Below, in pieces: positions 44,367-56,408 of a DNA stretch of 64,000 bases; position 1 is the stretch's first letter; each line of letters starts with the position of its first letter. The DNA lies in the NCBI RefSeq assembly GCF_963259705.1, contig NC_081841.1:89045063-89109062 (forward strand), read 5' to 3'. The notes below the pieces were generated by a model. The model worked only from the letters and a program-made list of their open reading frames with translations. It had not been told where the DNA came from and did no database searches. The DNA comes from Myotis daubentonii. Its lineage: Eukaryota; Chordata; Mammalia; Chiroptera; Vespertilionidae. Made by a program: the position numbers and the translations under genes.

Positions 44367-46720
44367 TAGAAGGTAACAAAGTTATTTTCTGATTCTGTTT
44401 GGACAATATTAAACACATTTTTCTTTAAACTGTTATTGTGCTTTGGTTAGGAGGATTCAGTTTATCTTTTGAATATAGTATGTTCATGTGTCAGGCAAAT
44501 TATTTTATTTTTTTAAACTAATTTGAAAACAACTGTAGGAGAAAAAAAACCATAAATATTTTCCTATATTGAGAGGATTTACTGGAAAATGTATGATGTC
44601 ATTTGAATATAAGAGGCTCTTAATAAAAGAAAATGGTCACTTATTGGATTTTTTTAAGTCCATGGGACCAGTCTTGTTGTGGGCCAGTCTTTGAAATGGA
44701 GTCCCAGCTGCTCCACCCAATCCCATCCTTCTCCATCTCACCCTAATACAATGTGAAGGTCTGCATTAGCTCCTTTCCTCTGCTTTAGCCTAACACTTCA
44801 AGTCTCATGGTACAAATTAGCTCTGTTGATTCATTCTAATGGCCCAAGGAAGTCCAAAATGCAGCAGTAAGCAGAGACTAGGCCATACCTGGGACCCTTG
44901 TTTTAGTTTTTTGTATACATAAGTTTTCATCCTTTCGGGTTTTAGATCCTTTGGAAGAAAGAACTAGGTTTTGCTCATCACTGTAACTCGCAGGACTCCT
45001 TGCACTTGAAAAATTATTGTTGAATTGACTCCTTTTGATTGTATTATACTTACTAAATCCAATTATCCTAAATTAAACACTACCACATATATTTTCTATC
45101 TAATCTCAGATCACTTAGGAAAGAGTATAGACTCATAAATTACTCAAAACATAAAGTTGATTATTTTTTGTTTTATAGTGATTTTCCCATTCTTTAATCG
45201 AATGTAAGATGTTGTATAGACACTGCCTTTAGCGCAACTGCTGAAAGCATTTGGATAGTGTTATGAAGCCATCTGATAGAAAAACAATTATATTAGTGCA
45301 ACTCACATGATGTTGGACAAGGAATGATTAAACCGCCAGGTCTCTGGAGCTACTTCTGAGCTACTGCTACTAGAGGGATGCAAAGGAAATGTAACAGGGG
45401 TAATATTTTGCACAATAGGGGGATTCGTTTTTCTGTGGGAACTCTTCCAGGCATTCTCATCAGAAATAGTAAACCTAAAAGAGAATGTAGCCAACAATGG
45501 AAACCGAGACTCATAATCCTCAGAGAAACAGAATGCTGAAGCCTCACAGTCTCTGAAACGGTTTGCAGAGTGTATTAGAAGGAAGCAAAGCTTCCAGCAG
45601 AAATAAAAATATACAACTTTGCACTTCAAGGTGGTGCTTTGAGACTATACATAAAAAAGCATTAGGCTTAGTAAGAGATGCCCTGAATCAATAACTACAC
45701 ATCCGAAGAAAATGTAAGCTAGGATGAAGCTTCATTCCCAGGAAGATTCTCCCAACTTAAATGAAAATAGTCGCCACCACTCTGGTCACACGTGACTCCC
45801 CTCTACTATTAAAGGGGAATGGACTCAGCAAACGAGAAATGCATTTTCAAGTATACCATACTGCAAACTACACAACAAATGCGTTTGTTGCCTACGTAAA
45901 GTTCTAAACTGAATAAAGTAAAAAAGCAAAGAGTTATAAAAGATGTAACCCAGAGGCAGTGTGCTGTGGAGAAAAAAGTCTGAGAGGGAAGCAAAACAGT
46001 GAGTTCTAGTGTTGACTCATTTCTAACGAGTGCTTTGGCCTTGGATAAATTTCTAAACCCAGAAAGAATCCTTATTTCCCTCTTAGTGGTCAGAACAAGC
46101 CACTATTGAAAGCCTGCAAAGCCCCCCTTTTTTACCTTAATAGCCATACTGCAGACCTTTCTTGGCTGTCACTGGCACCTGGGGACCAATTCTTCCCCAT
46201 TCTTTGGGCTCAGGAGGGTGCACACAGCATTGTGAAAACTGAGCTAATTCAGCAAGCTGCTCTTGATTGATATGGTCCTATCTCAATCCCCCGCTGAGCA
46301 GTGCCCCACGTGAGGTTAAATAAGGTAAGATACACCTTCAAAAGTAAAACAAAAAAATTGTCTGTATATAGCACCTCTGAGCCTTTAGCTGGCCTCCTGT
46401 TGCCTGATTTGAACTTGTTAAAAAATATTTCAGCTAGAAACACACTGGTGACACTTTGAAAAGGACAGCTGTTGAAGTGATGACTCATAATTGTGAGAAT
46501 ATGGAATTAGCAGTGGTTTTTTAGTGGTAAACAAATATTATCTAACAAAATTTTTCTTTACTTGCACATTAAAATGTATTCAGCTGTGTGCTATGTAAAA
46601 GCCATTTTCTTTTCTGCAAGAAAGCCTAGTTTTTTCCAGATGTAGACTCTGGATACCAACACATCTGGATAGTTTATCTATAAAACTACAAGTCAGGCAT
46701 CTGGATATTTTAAAATTTGT
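44367..46720. other. Unassigned DNA with the other copy of repeat X
   Basis: No gene confidently recognised. Segment 45405-45531 is the reverse-complement relative of 42916-43060. A weak MIR-like relic is possible near 46005-46080. Confidence 0.4.
45405..45531 (-). repeat. Unnamed repeat X, minus copy
   Basis: Reverse complement of the sequence at 42916-43060, by eye about 85-90% similar apart from an 18-bp indel. A minus-strand frame (45303-45629, 108 codons) is open through it, with no family motif that I know. It could be an exon-like fragment or part of an unnamed repeat. Confidence 0.75.
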
Positions 46721-46724
46721 GTGA

Positions 46725-46950
46725 AGCCTGGCTGGTGTGGCTCAGTGGTTGAGCGTTGACCCATGAACCAAGAGGTTACCAGTTTGATTCCCAGTCAGGG
46801 CACATGCCCCCAGGGGTTGTGGGCTGGATTCCCAGTAGGGGGTGTATAGGAAGCAGTGGATCCATGTTTCTTTTTCATTGATGTTTTTATCTCTCTATCC
46901 CTCTCCTTCCTTCTCTCTCTAAAGATCAATAAAAACATATTTTTTTAAAA
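46725..46950 (+). mobile_element. VES-type SINE
   Basis: AGCCTGGCTGGTGTGGCTCA, GTGGTTGAGCGTTGACC, GTTTGATTCCCAGTCAGGGC, CCCAGTAGGGGGTGTATAGG and tail GATCAATAAAAACATATTTT. Flanks TAAAATTTGTG and TAAAATATTTGTG form an imperfect duplication. Confidence 0.93.
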
Positions 46951-49325
46951 AGTAAAATATTTGTGAATATTTAAATGTGAGGGCATTTAACAGAAAAATT
47001 AAAAGCTTTGGAGATAGAATTATAGAATTAATAGTGCATTTGAGGAAGAAGGGACTAAAAGTTGATCTAATATAGATTTGATATTATAAATAAGAGAACA
47101 TAGTCCCCCTAAATATATTCTGATTTCCTCCCCAAAGATTTTTTATCCCCCAAACCTCAAAGGTGCTGTTCTCTGGACATAGCAAACATTAAAAAACAAA
47201 CAAACAAACAAAAACTTCTAATATAAAAATGGAATTTATTTCAAAGAGCATTTGTTGTGTGACCTGAACTAATTAAAATGGAATTGACAATCAGTAATTT
47301 AGAAAACAAAGTACTGTACTATAGCATAAATGATCCTTAATGAACAAAAGTTTGGCTTATTAAATTTTGACACTAAAGCTTCTTCATGTTTTCTATTGTG
47401 ATCTGCCGGGCCCTCCCCAAAGAAATATTTACAATTGTTTTGTACCCAGTGACAATAATCCCACCTCTCATGTTTTTCAAGTCCTATCAAATTCAAAACA
47501 ACAAATAAAAAAGATCCATTAAGCCCATCCTAGGAGACAGGATGCAGTGCGTGGATAAAGGTGATAAAAACAGCGATTGCTCCTGCTTTCATGGAGTTTC
47601 CAGCCTGGGAGAGGAGGAGAGCACATCTGGAGAAGCAAGCACTCTGACAACAGGAAGAAGAGCATCTGCTGAGAAATAGGATGAAAGGAAACAGGAAATT
47701 GTAGAAAAGTAGGTGCACGATTCCAAATAGCATCATTTTCTGGGCTCATTTAGCTTAAGGTCACACTGCCCTATACATGTCAGGAGTTTCTGAGTACATC
47801 TTTCCAATGCAGTACTTTCTAGTGTTTGGTGTTCAAAATGGACTTGGCCTTTGAGAAAATACTCAATAAGCTCTACCAGCAAAGGCAGAAGAATATGAGC
47901 ATGTATGGACATCTCTAACAGGGACCTCACCTTGAGGCAATCTCTTTCTAATGATAGAGGTTAAAGGATATTTCGTTATGTCTGGGGAATGGTGAGGGAT
48001 CCCATAATGTCAGGTTACTAGAAGGCATGTCATGTGAGGGAGCTCAAAACAAAGGAAGGAAGATGTACAAGGTACAATAAATTGACCCCTAAATGAGCCT
48101 CACCTGGCAACTCAGGTACCAACTCTCATATCACACTGTACCTATTCCATCGCTTAAAGCTAGTCACAGCCACATCCAACTTCAAGGGGTGAGAAAATAC
48201 AACACTACCTTATTCCCAGGAAGAGAAGAATCAGAAGTATTGGTTAACATCAGTACTTTGCCAGATAATTCCAAATACTAGTACAGTGTGGCTATGGATA
48301 AAAATCCTTGTGGAATGGTGGCATTAGACTGGTGCTGTGATAGTTAATAAATAAAGTGCTGTGTACTCTATTGCCCAGCAGTTCTTCTAGGTATGATTTT
48401 CAAACAAGTCCCACACATGGCACCATAAAGGGACACGATCCCTCCAGACATACCTATTGCAAACTTGAGAGCATAGTGACAAAGAAAAAAAAATAGTTGT
48501 AATATATGGCACAATATGACTTTTGTTCAAAATAACAATATGCATTTTAAAAGCATAGTTGCAAGATCAAAAGGATATGCATTAAATGTATTAGAATTAT
48601 TAACTAAGAAGAGAAGGGGAAATGGAAGTGAGAAAGGAAGATAAAAAAGTATTTAAAGAAATGAATACATTTGAGAGAGACTTTGTACAGGTCAGTGCTA
48701 GAAGTGATTAGATCAATGATGTGGACCTAAGATTTAACAAAAACAAATAAAACAACTCAACTATGAAACAAATCTCAAGTCAGACATCATTGTTTTAGGG
48801 TTCCCCATTCAATTGTAAGATACCTTTTGGCCTTGGCACAATAAATACATGGGCAGCTCTCAACGAATCCCTGCAAGTGCAGCAGTAAAGATTGTAATAC
48901 TCCAAAGAGCAGCCTGGACTACCAGCAGGACCCTAGTGGACCAGAACAAGTGGAGTGGCAGCATCTGGCAGGGGCTGGGACTAAGGAGAGGGGAGAAGGC
49001 AGAGCCCATTTCTGCCATAGGGGCAATGGCATGACGGTGTTGCCCTCTGGCAAAAATGTTGGAGAGCAGGGTCGGGGCCATTCACCCAGTGAAGAGCCCC
49101 AGTAGTAGAAGAAAACTGAACTTTCCATTAGGATTAAGGAGGAATGCAGCTTACACTGTAGCAGTGTGAATACTGTGTTAGATGCCTACAAATAATTGGC
49201 AAAAACTACAGGAATGGAGGCGGGACATAAGCAGAGAGGGGTAAAGGAGCCTGTGAAACTCAGGTATCTCTAATGTCATTGGCTTGATGGCATTTGGTTA
49301 CAAATGGTTTTTTAAAAAGTTGGTA
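46951..49325. other. Unassigned DNA
   Basis: No gene recognised. Parts near 48370-48700 are vaguely L1-like but too diverged to call. Short open frames show no family motif. Confidence 0.4.
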
Positions 49326-50310
49326 TCCTATCTAATAAAAGAGAAAAATGGTAATTGGCGTACGACGATACCCTTTTCATTGGCTAATCAGGGCTATATA
49401 CAAATTAACTGCCAACTATGATTGGCAGTTAACTGCCAACTATGATTGGCAGTTAACTGCCAACAAGATGGCGGTTAATTTGCATATGTAGGCACAATGC
49501 AGGGAGGCGAAAGGGAAAGCAGGAAGAAGCCCCCTGCCACTGACAGTGATCAGAAACCCAGGGGGGAGCTAAGAGCTGGGGGGCAGGGCAAAGGCAGCCC
49601 TGGGGCCGCCTTTGCCCTGCCCCCCAGCCATGATCGGAGAATCAGGTGCCTTTGCCGCCCTGGCCAGTGATAGCAGGAAGTAGGGGTGGAGCCAGCGATG
49701 GGAGCTGGGCACGGTCGAAGCTGGCAGTCCCGGGAGCTAGGGGTCCCTTGCCTGGGCCTAAAGCGGAGCCCACGATCGCGGGGCTGCTGCAGCTGCGGGT
49801 CCCCACTGCCTGGGCCGGACACCTAGGCCAGAGGCCTCAGGCCTGGTCAAGGGGCCGATCCGGTGATTGGTGATCGGAGGGTGATGAGGGTCAACTCCTC
49901 TGGCTGAGGCATCAGGCCTGGGTGGGGGGCAGAGCTGGGGATTGGGGGGATATGATGGTCCCCTTCCCCAGGCCTGAAGCCTGGGTCAGAGGCGTCAGGC
50001 TTGGGCGGGGGTGGAGCAAGCGATCAGAGGGAGATGGAGGTCCCCTGCCCAGGCATGATTCCTGGGCCAGAGGCCTCAGGTCTGGGCTGGGGCCAGAGCC
50101 AGTGATCAGGGGTAGATGGGGGTCCCCTGTCCAAGCCTGACACCTCTGGCGGAGGCGTCAGGCCTGGGCAAGGGGCCGATCCTGCGATTGGAGGGTGATG
50201 GGGGTCAACGCCTGAGGGCTCCCAGTATGTGAGAGGGGGCAGGCTGGGCTGAGGGACACTCCCCTCCCCACACACACCCAGTGCACGAATTTCGTGCACC
50301 GGGCCCCTAG
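49326..50310 (+). mobile_element. HeliBat-type Helitron, first of a near-tandem pair
   Basis: Starts TCCTATCTAATAAAAGAG after A and ends CGGGCCCCTAG before T, with the perfect 3' hairpin GTGCACGAATTTCGTGCAC at 50281-50299. Near the 5' end are two copies of the 18-bp palindrome TTGGCAGTTAACTGCCAA (49422-49439 and 49446-49463), then AAGATGGCGG (49465-49474) and the octamer ATTTGCAT (49478-49485). The body is a GC-rich minisatellite of roughly 95-bp units. No Rep/helicase frame. Confidence 0.95.
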
Positions 50311-50312
50311 TA

Positions 50313-51585
50313 TCTACACTAATAAAAGAGGAAAATGGTAATTGGCGTGCGACGATACCCTTTTCATTGGCTAATCAGGGCTATATGCAAATTAACTGCC
50401 AACTAATATTGGCAGTTAACTGCTAACAAGATGGCAGTTAATTTGCATATGTAGGCACAATGCAGGGAGGCGAAAGGGAAAGCAGGAAGAAGCCCCCTGC
50501 CACTGACAGTGATCGGAAACCCAGGGGGGAGCTAAGAACTGGGGGGCAGGGCAAAGGCGGCCCTGGGGCCGCCTTTGCCCTGCCTTCCAGCCATGATCGG
50601 AGAATCAGGCTCCTTTGCTGCCCTGGCCAGTGATAGCAGGAAGTAGGGGTGGAGCCAGCGATGGGAGCTGGACACGGTCAAAGCTGGCAGTCCCGGGTGC
50701 TAGGGGTCCCTTGCCTAGGCCTAAAGTGGAGCCCACGATCGTGGGGCCGCTGCAGCTGCGGGTCCCCGCTGCCCGAGCCGGATGCCTCAGCCAGAGGCGT
50801 TAGGCCTGGGCAGGGGCGGAGCCTGCAACCGCGGGGAGCTGGGGGTTCCCTGCCCAGGCCTGACACCTCTGCCGGAGGCCTCAGGCCTGGTCAAGGGGCC
50901 GATCCGGTGATTGGTGATTGGAGGGTGATGAGGGTCAACTCCTCTGGCCGAGGCATCAGGCCTGGGGGGGGGGCTGAGCCGGGGATTGGGGGGATATGAT
51001 GGTCCCCTTGCCCAGGCCTGAAGCCTGGGTCAGAGGCATCAGGCTTGGGCGGGGGGTGGAGCAAACGATCAGAGGGAGATGGGGGTCCCCTGCCCAGGCA
51101 TGATTCCTGGGCCAGAGGCCTCAGGCCTGGGCGGGGGCCAGAGCCAGTGATCGGGGGGAGATGGGGGTCCCCTGTCCAAGCCTGACACCTCTGGCAGAGG
51201 CGTCAGGCCTGGGCAAGGGGCTGATCAGGTGATCAGAGGGTGATGGGGGTCTACGCCTCTGGCTGAGGCATCAGGCCTGGGCTGGGGGCAGAGCCAGCAA
51301 TTGGAGGGGTCTGGGGGTCCCCTGCCCAGGCCTGATGCCTGGGCCAGAGGCATCAGGCCTGGGCTGGGGGCAGAACCAGTGATGGGGGGAAATGAGGGTC
51401 CCCTGCCCAGGCCTGACACCTCTATCAGAGGCGTCAGGCCTGGGCAAGGGGCTGATCCTGTGATTGGAGGGTGATGGGGGTCAACGCCTGAGGGCTCCCA
51501 GTATGTGAGAGGGGACAGGCTGGGCTGAGGGACACTCCCCCCCCCCACACACCCAGTGCACAAATTTTGTGCACCGGGCCCCTAG
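50313..51585 (+). mobile_element. HeliBat-type Helitron, second of the near-tandem pair
   Basis: Starts TCTACACTAATAAAAGAG only 2 bp after the first copy ends, and finishes CGGGCCCCTAG before T. Hairpin GTGCACAAATTTTGTGCAC at 51556-51574. It is closely similar to the first copy throughout, but has one palindrome in place of two and about 290 bp more, mainly from about three extra 95-bp internal units. Confidence 0.95.
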
Positions 51586-51898
51586 TAATTATATAAGTTC
51601 TTTGGTTTATCCCTCCTCATCCTTCGCTCACATTGAGGTATGTTAGTCTGTTCCATGCCTCCATGCTTTGGGTCTTATTGTGTTGGTCAATTCATTTTGT
51701 TCATTGGATTCCATAAATAAGTGAGATCATGTGATAGTTCTCTTTCTCTTATTGGCTTATTTCACTTAGCTGAATAGTCTCCAGGTCTATTCATGCTGTC
51801 CCAAAGGGGGTGAAGACCTGGGGTTGGGGAGGAGGGATTGGGTGGAGAGGAGTAAAGAAGGAGAAATGGGAGACATCTGTAATACCATCAAATATATA
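51586..51898. mobile_element. Short L1 with internal inversion (twin priming)
   Basis: The left part (to about 51803) is reversed L1: CATGCTTTGGGTCTTATTGT through TTATTTCACTTAGCTGAATA. From about 51804 the text is forward L1 3' UTR: GGGGTGAAGACCTGGGGTTG to CTGTAATACCATCAAATA. The opposed segments of one L1 3' end indicate a 5' inversion. Confidence 0.7.
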
Positions 51899-52296
51899 TC
51901 CTATCTAATAAAGAGGGGATATGATAATTGACCCTCACACCATCACAAAGATGGTGGCGTCCACAGCCAATAAAGAGAGAATATGCTAATTGACTACCCC
52001 GCTCTCAAAGATGGCGGCGCCCCCAGCCACAAGATGGCTGGCAGGGGAGGACAGTTGGGGGCAACCAGGCTGGCAGGGGAGCAGTTAGGGGGAAATCAGG
52101 CAGGCAGGCAGGTAAGTGATTGGGAGCCAACAGTCCCAGATTGTGAGAGGGATGTCTGACTGCCAGTTTAGGCCTGATACCTGTGGGCCTAAAGCAGCAG
52201 TCAGACATCCCTGGAGGGTTCCCAAATTGGAGAGGGTGCAGGCTGGGCTGGAGGACACCCTCCCCAGTGCACAAATTTCATGCACCTGGCCTCTAC
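51899..52296 (+). mobile_element. HeliBat-type Helitron, 398 bp
   Basis: Starts TCCTATCTAATAAAGAGG after A and ends GGCCTCTAC (decayed CTAG) before T. Hairpin remnant GTGCACAAATTTCATGCAC. It has an internal inverted repeat, GGATGTCTGACTGC / GCAGTCAGACATCC, at 52150-52163 and 52197-52210. AAAGATGGCGGCGCC near 52011-52022 fits the YY1 consensus. It shares its 3' half with the 1.7-kb Helitron at 7641. Confidence 0.92.
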
Positions 52297-54009
52297 TGTA
52301 TATATAATAAAAAATGTTAGTATATAACATTTGGGGGTAACTGGAAAACATCTAAAACTTAAAATTCCTCATTTTATGATGATGTTCTGAGTATAAATGA
52401 GGCATTACTGCAGTTGAGTAAATGTTGCAGCTATTTTATCCTGATATTTTCAATGAGATGTGAAAATGCTGCCATTATATAAAAAAATAAAAATAAAAAA
52501 ATAAAAAACAACAAAACCCTAGCAATTAGTTTGTAGGAGATTACACAATGGAGATCACACAATGGGAGAGGAAGGGTTGAGTCTTTTTATGAGAATACAA
52601 ATATACGCAAACTGGGTGTCTGTCTCCAGATCAGCACTTCAGAAAGAAAAGAGGGAAAGGCAGCATCAAGTAATACTCTAAGGAAAAAAAATCTTATTAA
52701 TCCATTCAATATGTCCAAGAGAATTAAGAGGGGATCTCAAAATCACACTGAGGCTGAAATCTTCAGTTGTAGGATCAATAGGTCCATCATTAATACTAAG
52801 ATGGAAGAGAGGATGCTTGGAGAAAACTATTATAATTTCACTTTTTGAAAATATCATCTGTATCTGAGGCTCAGGACATCCATAAATAGAGGAGATAATT
52901 GAAAGCACAAGAGATGCCAAAGGGAAAGATATTACTTTGAAATGATAAGCTTTATTTCTTGGATACTTTCTGCTGAAACAGATTCTGATATTAGAATGTT
53001 GGGGGGAAATGTTCCCAATTTGCTAAATATATAATTACACATGTCATTAAATATGTAATATACTCTTCTGCAAATTCAGTATTACAAGCTCTAATTTGTG
53101 TAGAAGAGCGGTGGAGAAATGGAAGGAGAGGACAGATTTCATTCACCATAGGCCAACCATTGGATGTTCTTTGGCAAAGAACTTTGCCTCTGACCTTCAA
53201 TTTCCTGGGCTATAACATGGAAATTATAATACTTACTATATCTTCCGGAGTTGTTAACTACTCAAATTAAATCATATTTTAAAATGCTTTTTTAGTAGAA
53301 ATGTACTATAAAGCATTACTTATTACTGTAAAATGTCCTTACATTATTTCTTTTCCTAGTCACTGTATTAGTGGGACTAGCAAATCGTAGGAATGTCCAT
53401 TTCATAGCCCAGAGAACAGTCAATAAGCCTAATCAACATTCCTATAGCTGTTACAGAAATTGTTCCTATTAAAGAGACCACTGGAAAGAAGAAACAGGTA
53501 AAGTAAGTAAATGTGTTTATACCAGGCATCTATAGGTGAAATGTCCTGATTCTTGAGACAAAATACAATCAAAAAGTGGAGATACAAGAATTTTTTAATA
53601 TAATCTGAGATATATTTAATTTTGAACTTTTCACATTAAACTTTAAAGTTATTGACTCTTCAACTTGATGTACATTTCAATAGATTTTGTATATTCTTGA
53701 TATGAAGGAAACCATCATATTTTACAAATGCATATGTTTGCATTGTTTCTCTTTTTTTAATGAGGCCATTTGTTAAGTAATCACTCTTCCCTGGAATGAA
53801 AATCAGCAGAACTAGTGGTTTTGTGACAGCCACAAATGACAAAATTAACTAAATGGCCAATCTAGCAGATTGTATAAAAATTAATAATAATAATAGCAAT
53901 TTAATGAAATCTAGATGAATTGGAAAACATATTGATGACATATTTTAAGTAAAACAAGATGTGATTGATACACCTTGATCCACTGCATTTCACTCACATG
54001 AAATTTTCA
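52297..54009. other. Mostly unassigned; MIR relic at 53170-53275
   Basis: A MIR-like relic (TTGCCTCTGACCTTCAATTT, GGAGTTGTTAACTACTC) is visible at about 53170-53275. An A-rich low-complexity stretch lies at about 52478-52515. Nothing else recognised. Confidence 0.45.
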
Positions 54010-54390
54010 TTATGACCACAAGGTCCTATTGGGTCTCATCTCTCTGTACTTCCCCAGTTCTCATAACACATCAGTATCACATTTCCACTCTTCACTGCAG
54101 CCATAACAGCCTCACTCAGTCTGCTCTGTGCACTGTACTCTCTTGTTTTTCAGACATTTCAAGCCCACCCTGTCTGCCATGTTCTTCCTCCCATGCTTCA
54201 TTTTCACAAACTCTGACTCACTCTCCTCATCTTATATCAAGGTCACTTTCTCATTGAAGTTATCGCTAGCCCTCCAAACCTGTTCAGATACTTCCCTCCT
54301 TTCATGGTATTCATATGTTTCTTCCAGGCACTTATTTTTGTGCTTATTAATGTCTGCCTTGCCTCCAAAATAATAAATTATTATTAGAGA
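54010..54390 (+). repeat. L2-like LINE relic
   Basis: C/T-rich text with CAGACATTTCAAGCCCACCC, TTCCAGGCACTTATTTTTGT and TGTCTGCCTTGCCTCC resembles the 3' end of old L2 elements. Low similarity; a judgement by pattern. Confidence 0.45.
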
Positions 54391-54467
54391 TTGTGTATGT
54401 ATATATATAATATATATATATATAATTATTTTATCACTAATACCTTGCATATCATAGGCAATCTATA

Positions 54468-54675
54468 TCTATTTATATAAAAGCCAAGCGACTGGAATCA
54501 CCGGAACAACCAGTCACTATGATATGCACTGTGGTGGGCCAACCAGCCCAATGGGGGCAGGGCAAGCCAGCCAGCCAACCTTCCATGGCCCCTCCCCCCA
54601 GCTGGATCGGTCCCATCAGGGTGGGCAGGCAGGCCGGACCCTACCCATGCAAGAATTCATGCACTGGGCCTCTTG
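54468..54675 (+). mobile_element. Short HeliBat-type Helitron
   Basis: Starts TCTATTTATATAAAAGCC after A, followed by AAGCGACTGG and CGGAACAACCAGTCACTATG, and ends CTGGGCCTCTTG (decayed CTAG) before T, with a hairpin remnant, ATGCAAGAATTCATGCAC. 208 bp, internally deleted. Confidence 0.85.
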
Positions 54676-55030
54676 TTTATTAAATAAAGGAGGTAATATT
54701 TAGCCTCCAAATGGCAGAGATTCATATAATTCTCAACTTATAAATGAATTCCTTCATCCATTACCACTAGTAAACCCAAATGCTAAAAATCATTACATAA
54801 TGTTTTTGTTGGCCATGTTAAACTAGTTATACAAAATCCACAGAAATCCACTGCAGAAGTAAAATGACAAAGTTTATGTTTAAGGAAACAGTTTAACTCA
54901 AATTATAGAGCATATAAGGACAGGCTGCTCCATTCTCTGTTAATTTTCATTCCCATCTTTGTTACCTGTGGTGGGTGACTATTCCTGTACATAAGCTGAG
55001 GACAAAGTTGTGCAAGTAACTGTTTCAACG

Positions 55031-55032
<2 letters not shown>

Positions 55033-55081
<49 letters not shown>
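55033..55081. repeat. (TG)n microsatellite
   Basis: About 24 uninterrupted GT units. Confidence 0.97.
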
Positions 55082-55082
<1 letters not shown>

Positions 55083-55460
55083 CATTTGCTCAATCAATCA
55101 CCTGAATAAAGCTCTTGCAACAATTTTCTAAAAATAATTTGTACTTTCATTTGTGTGAAACTCAGAAATTCCCAAAGCAGTTAGCACATAAAAACTAATC
55201 AATTCCTGTTTTCCCTTTCAAGATCTGCTCCTGAGTTTTATTATACTGTGGAGCTGTTGTGGTCAGAGTAAAGTAAGATGCCCACTTTATGGGTGGGCTC
55301 TGGTTTTCAGGCCATACCACCCACACTGGTACAGTTCTCTTTTACAGAAAAGAATGATAACAATACAACTCTAGAGCCATGTTTAAATGTGATTAATCAT
55401 TATGATTGTATAAGGAAGAGAGTCTTTGTAGAACTATGGAGTTATTTATTTATGTATTTA

Positions 55461-55691
55461 TTTTTTAAAGTTTTTTTTAAATTGATATTTAGAGAGAGGG
55501 GAAGGGAAAGGGAAATAGAAACATTGATTTCTATTTCTAGTGAGAGAGAAACATCGATCAGCTGCCTCCTGTATGTCCCCTACCAGGGATGGAGCTAGAA
55601 ACCCAGGCTTGTGCCCTGACTAGAAAATCAACTGGCAACCTGTCAATGCATGGGACAATGCCCCAAAATCTGAGCCTCGCTGGCCAGGGCT
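55461..55691 (-). mobile_element. VES-type SINE, diverged
   Basis: T-runs, ATTGATATTTAGAGAGAG, ACATCGATCAGCTGCCTCC, a degraded B-box region and CTCGCTGGCCAGGGCTC at the head end. Reverse orientation. A duplicated ATTGATTTCTATTTCTAG tract makes it longer than usual. Confidence 0.88.
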
Positions 55692-55799
55692 CTGGCATTT
55701 TTTAAAAATATCATATATGAAACAAAATTGAGAAACACTCCAGTTGAGCCTAGTCGCTTATGATTTAAAAATGAATAAGGGAGGTGCAGCATCGTGAAG

Positions 55800-55945
55800 T
55801 AGGGATTATGTACAACCACAAGATCTAATTTAATCCATATGCACTTCTTAATAGCTGCATGAGCTTAAGTCAATTTTTTTACCTCTCTGAACTTTACTTC
55901 CCTTTATGTGTTAAGTGGTAAATATAGAAATGATCTCACTGGGTT
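55800..55945 (+). repeat. MIR-like SINE relic
   Basis: AATAGCTGCATGAGCTTAAG, TCAATTTTTTTACCTCTCTG and AACTTTACTTCC follow the order of the MIR core (CTGTGTGACCTTGGGCAAGT, TAACCTCTCTGAGCCTCAG). Confidence 0.65.
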
Positions 55946-56408
55946 CTACCTAAAACACACACACACACCACCACCACCACCACAAATACTTAATACCTAC
56001 TCTTTGTTGAGTCCTGTGGCAAATACATGTACCTTCAAATTTCATCCAAACTTCCCATCAAGTGATACTAATATCCTCAGCTTACATTTAGGAACAAAAC
56101 AAATCAAAGTAAAACAACTAGTAACTCTAAGAGTGAACAGTGTTTAATGAGATCTTTTAGAGCCTCCATCAAAGTTATGAGATCCGGTCTGGCTGTTGCC
56201 ACAGTTCCTGAAGCTTCAGACCAAATCTCAGCAACCCTGAACCAAGGAATGATTCTCAATGCCTCTGACCTTGGCCTGCAACATTGCTTGCTTTAACTTA
56301 TGCACCATCATGGCTGTTTGTCACAGGATGATCCCCTGTAATTCATCAACCACCAGATTTGAATTCAGTTTCTCCAACACGAGGTAAGTAGATCATGACT
56401 CTCTAGAA

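Noticed and set aside
44684..45035. Possible LTR starting TGTTGTGGGCC
   Set aside because: No matching end, no poly(A) or TATA signals in order, and no target duplication could be found.
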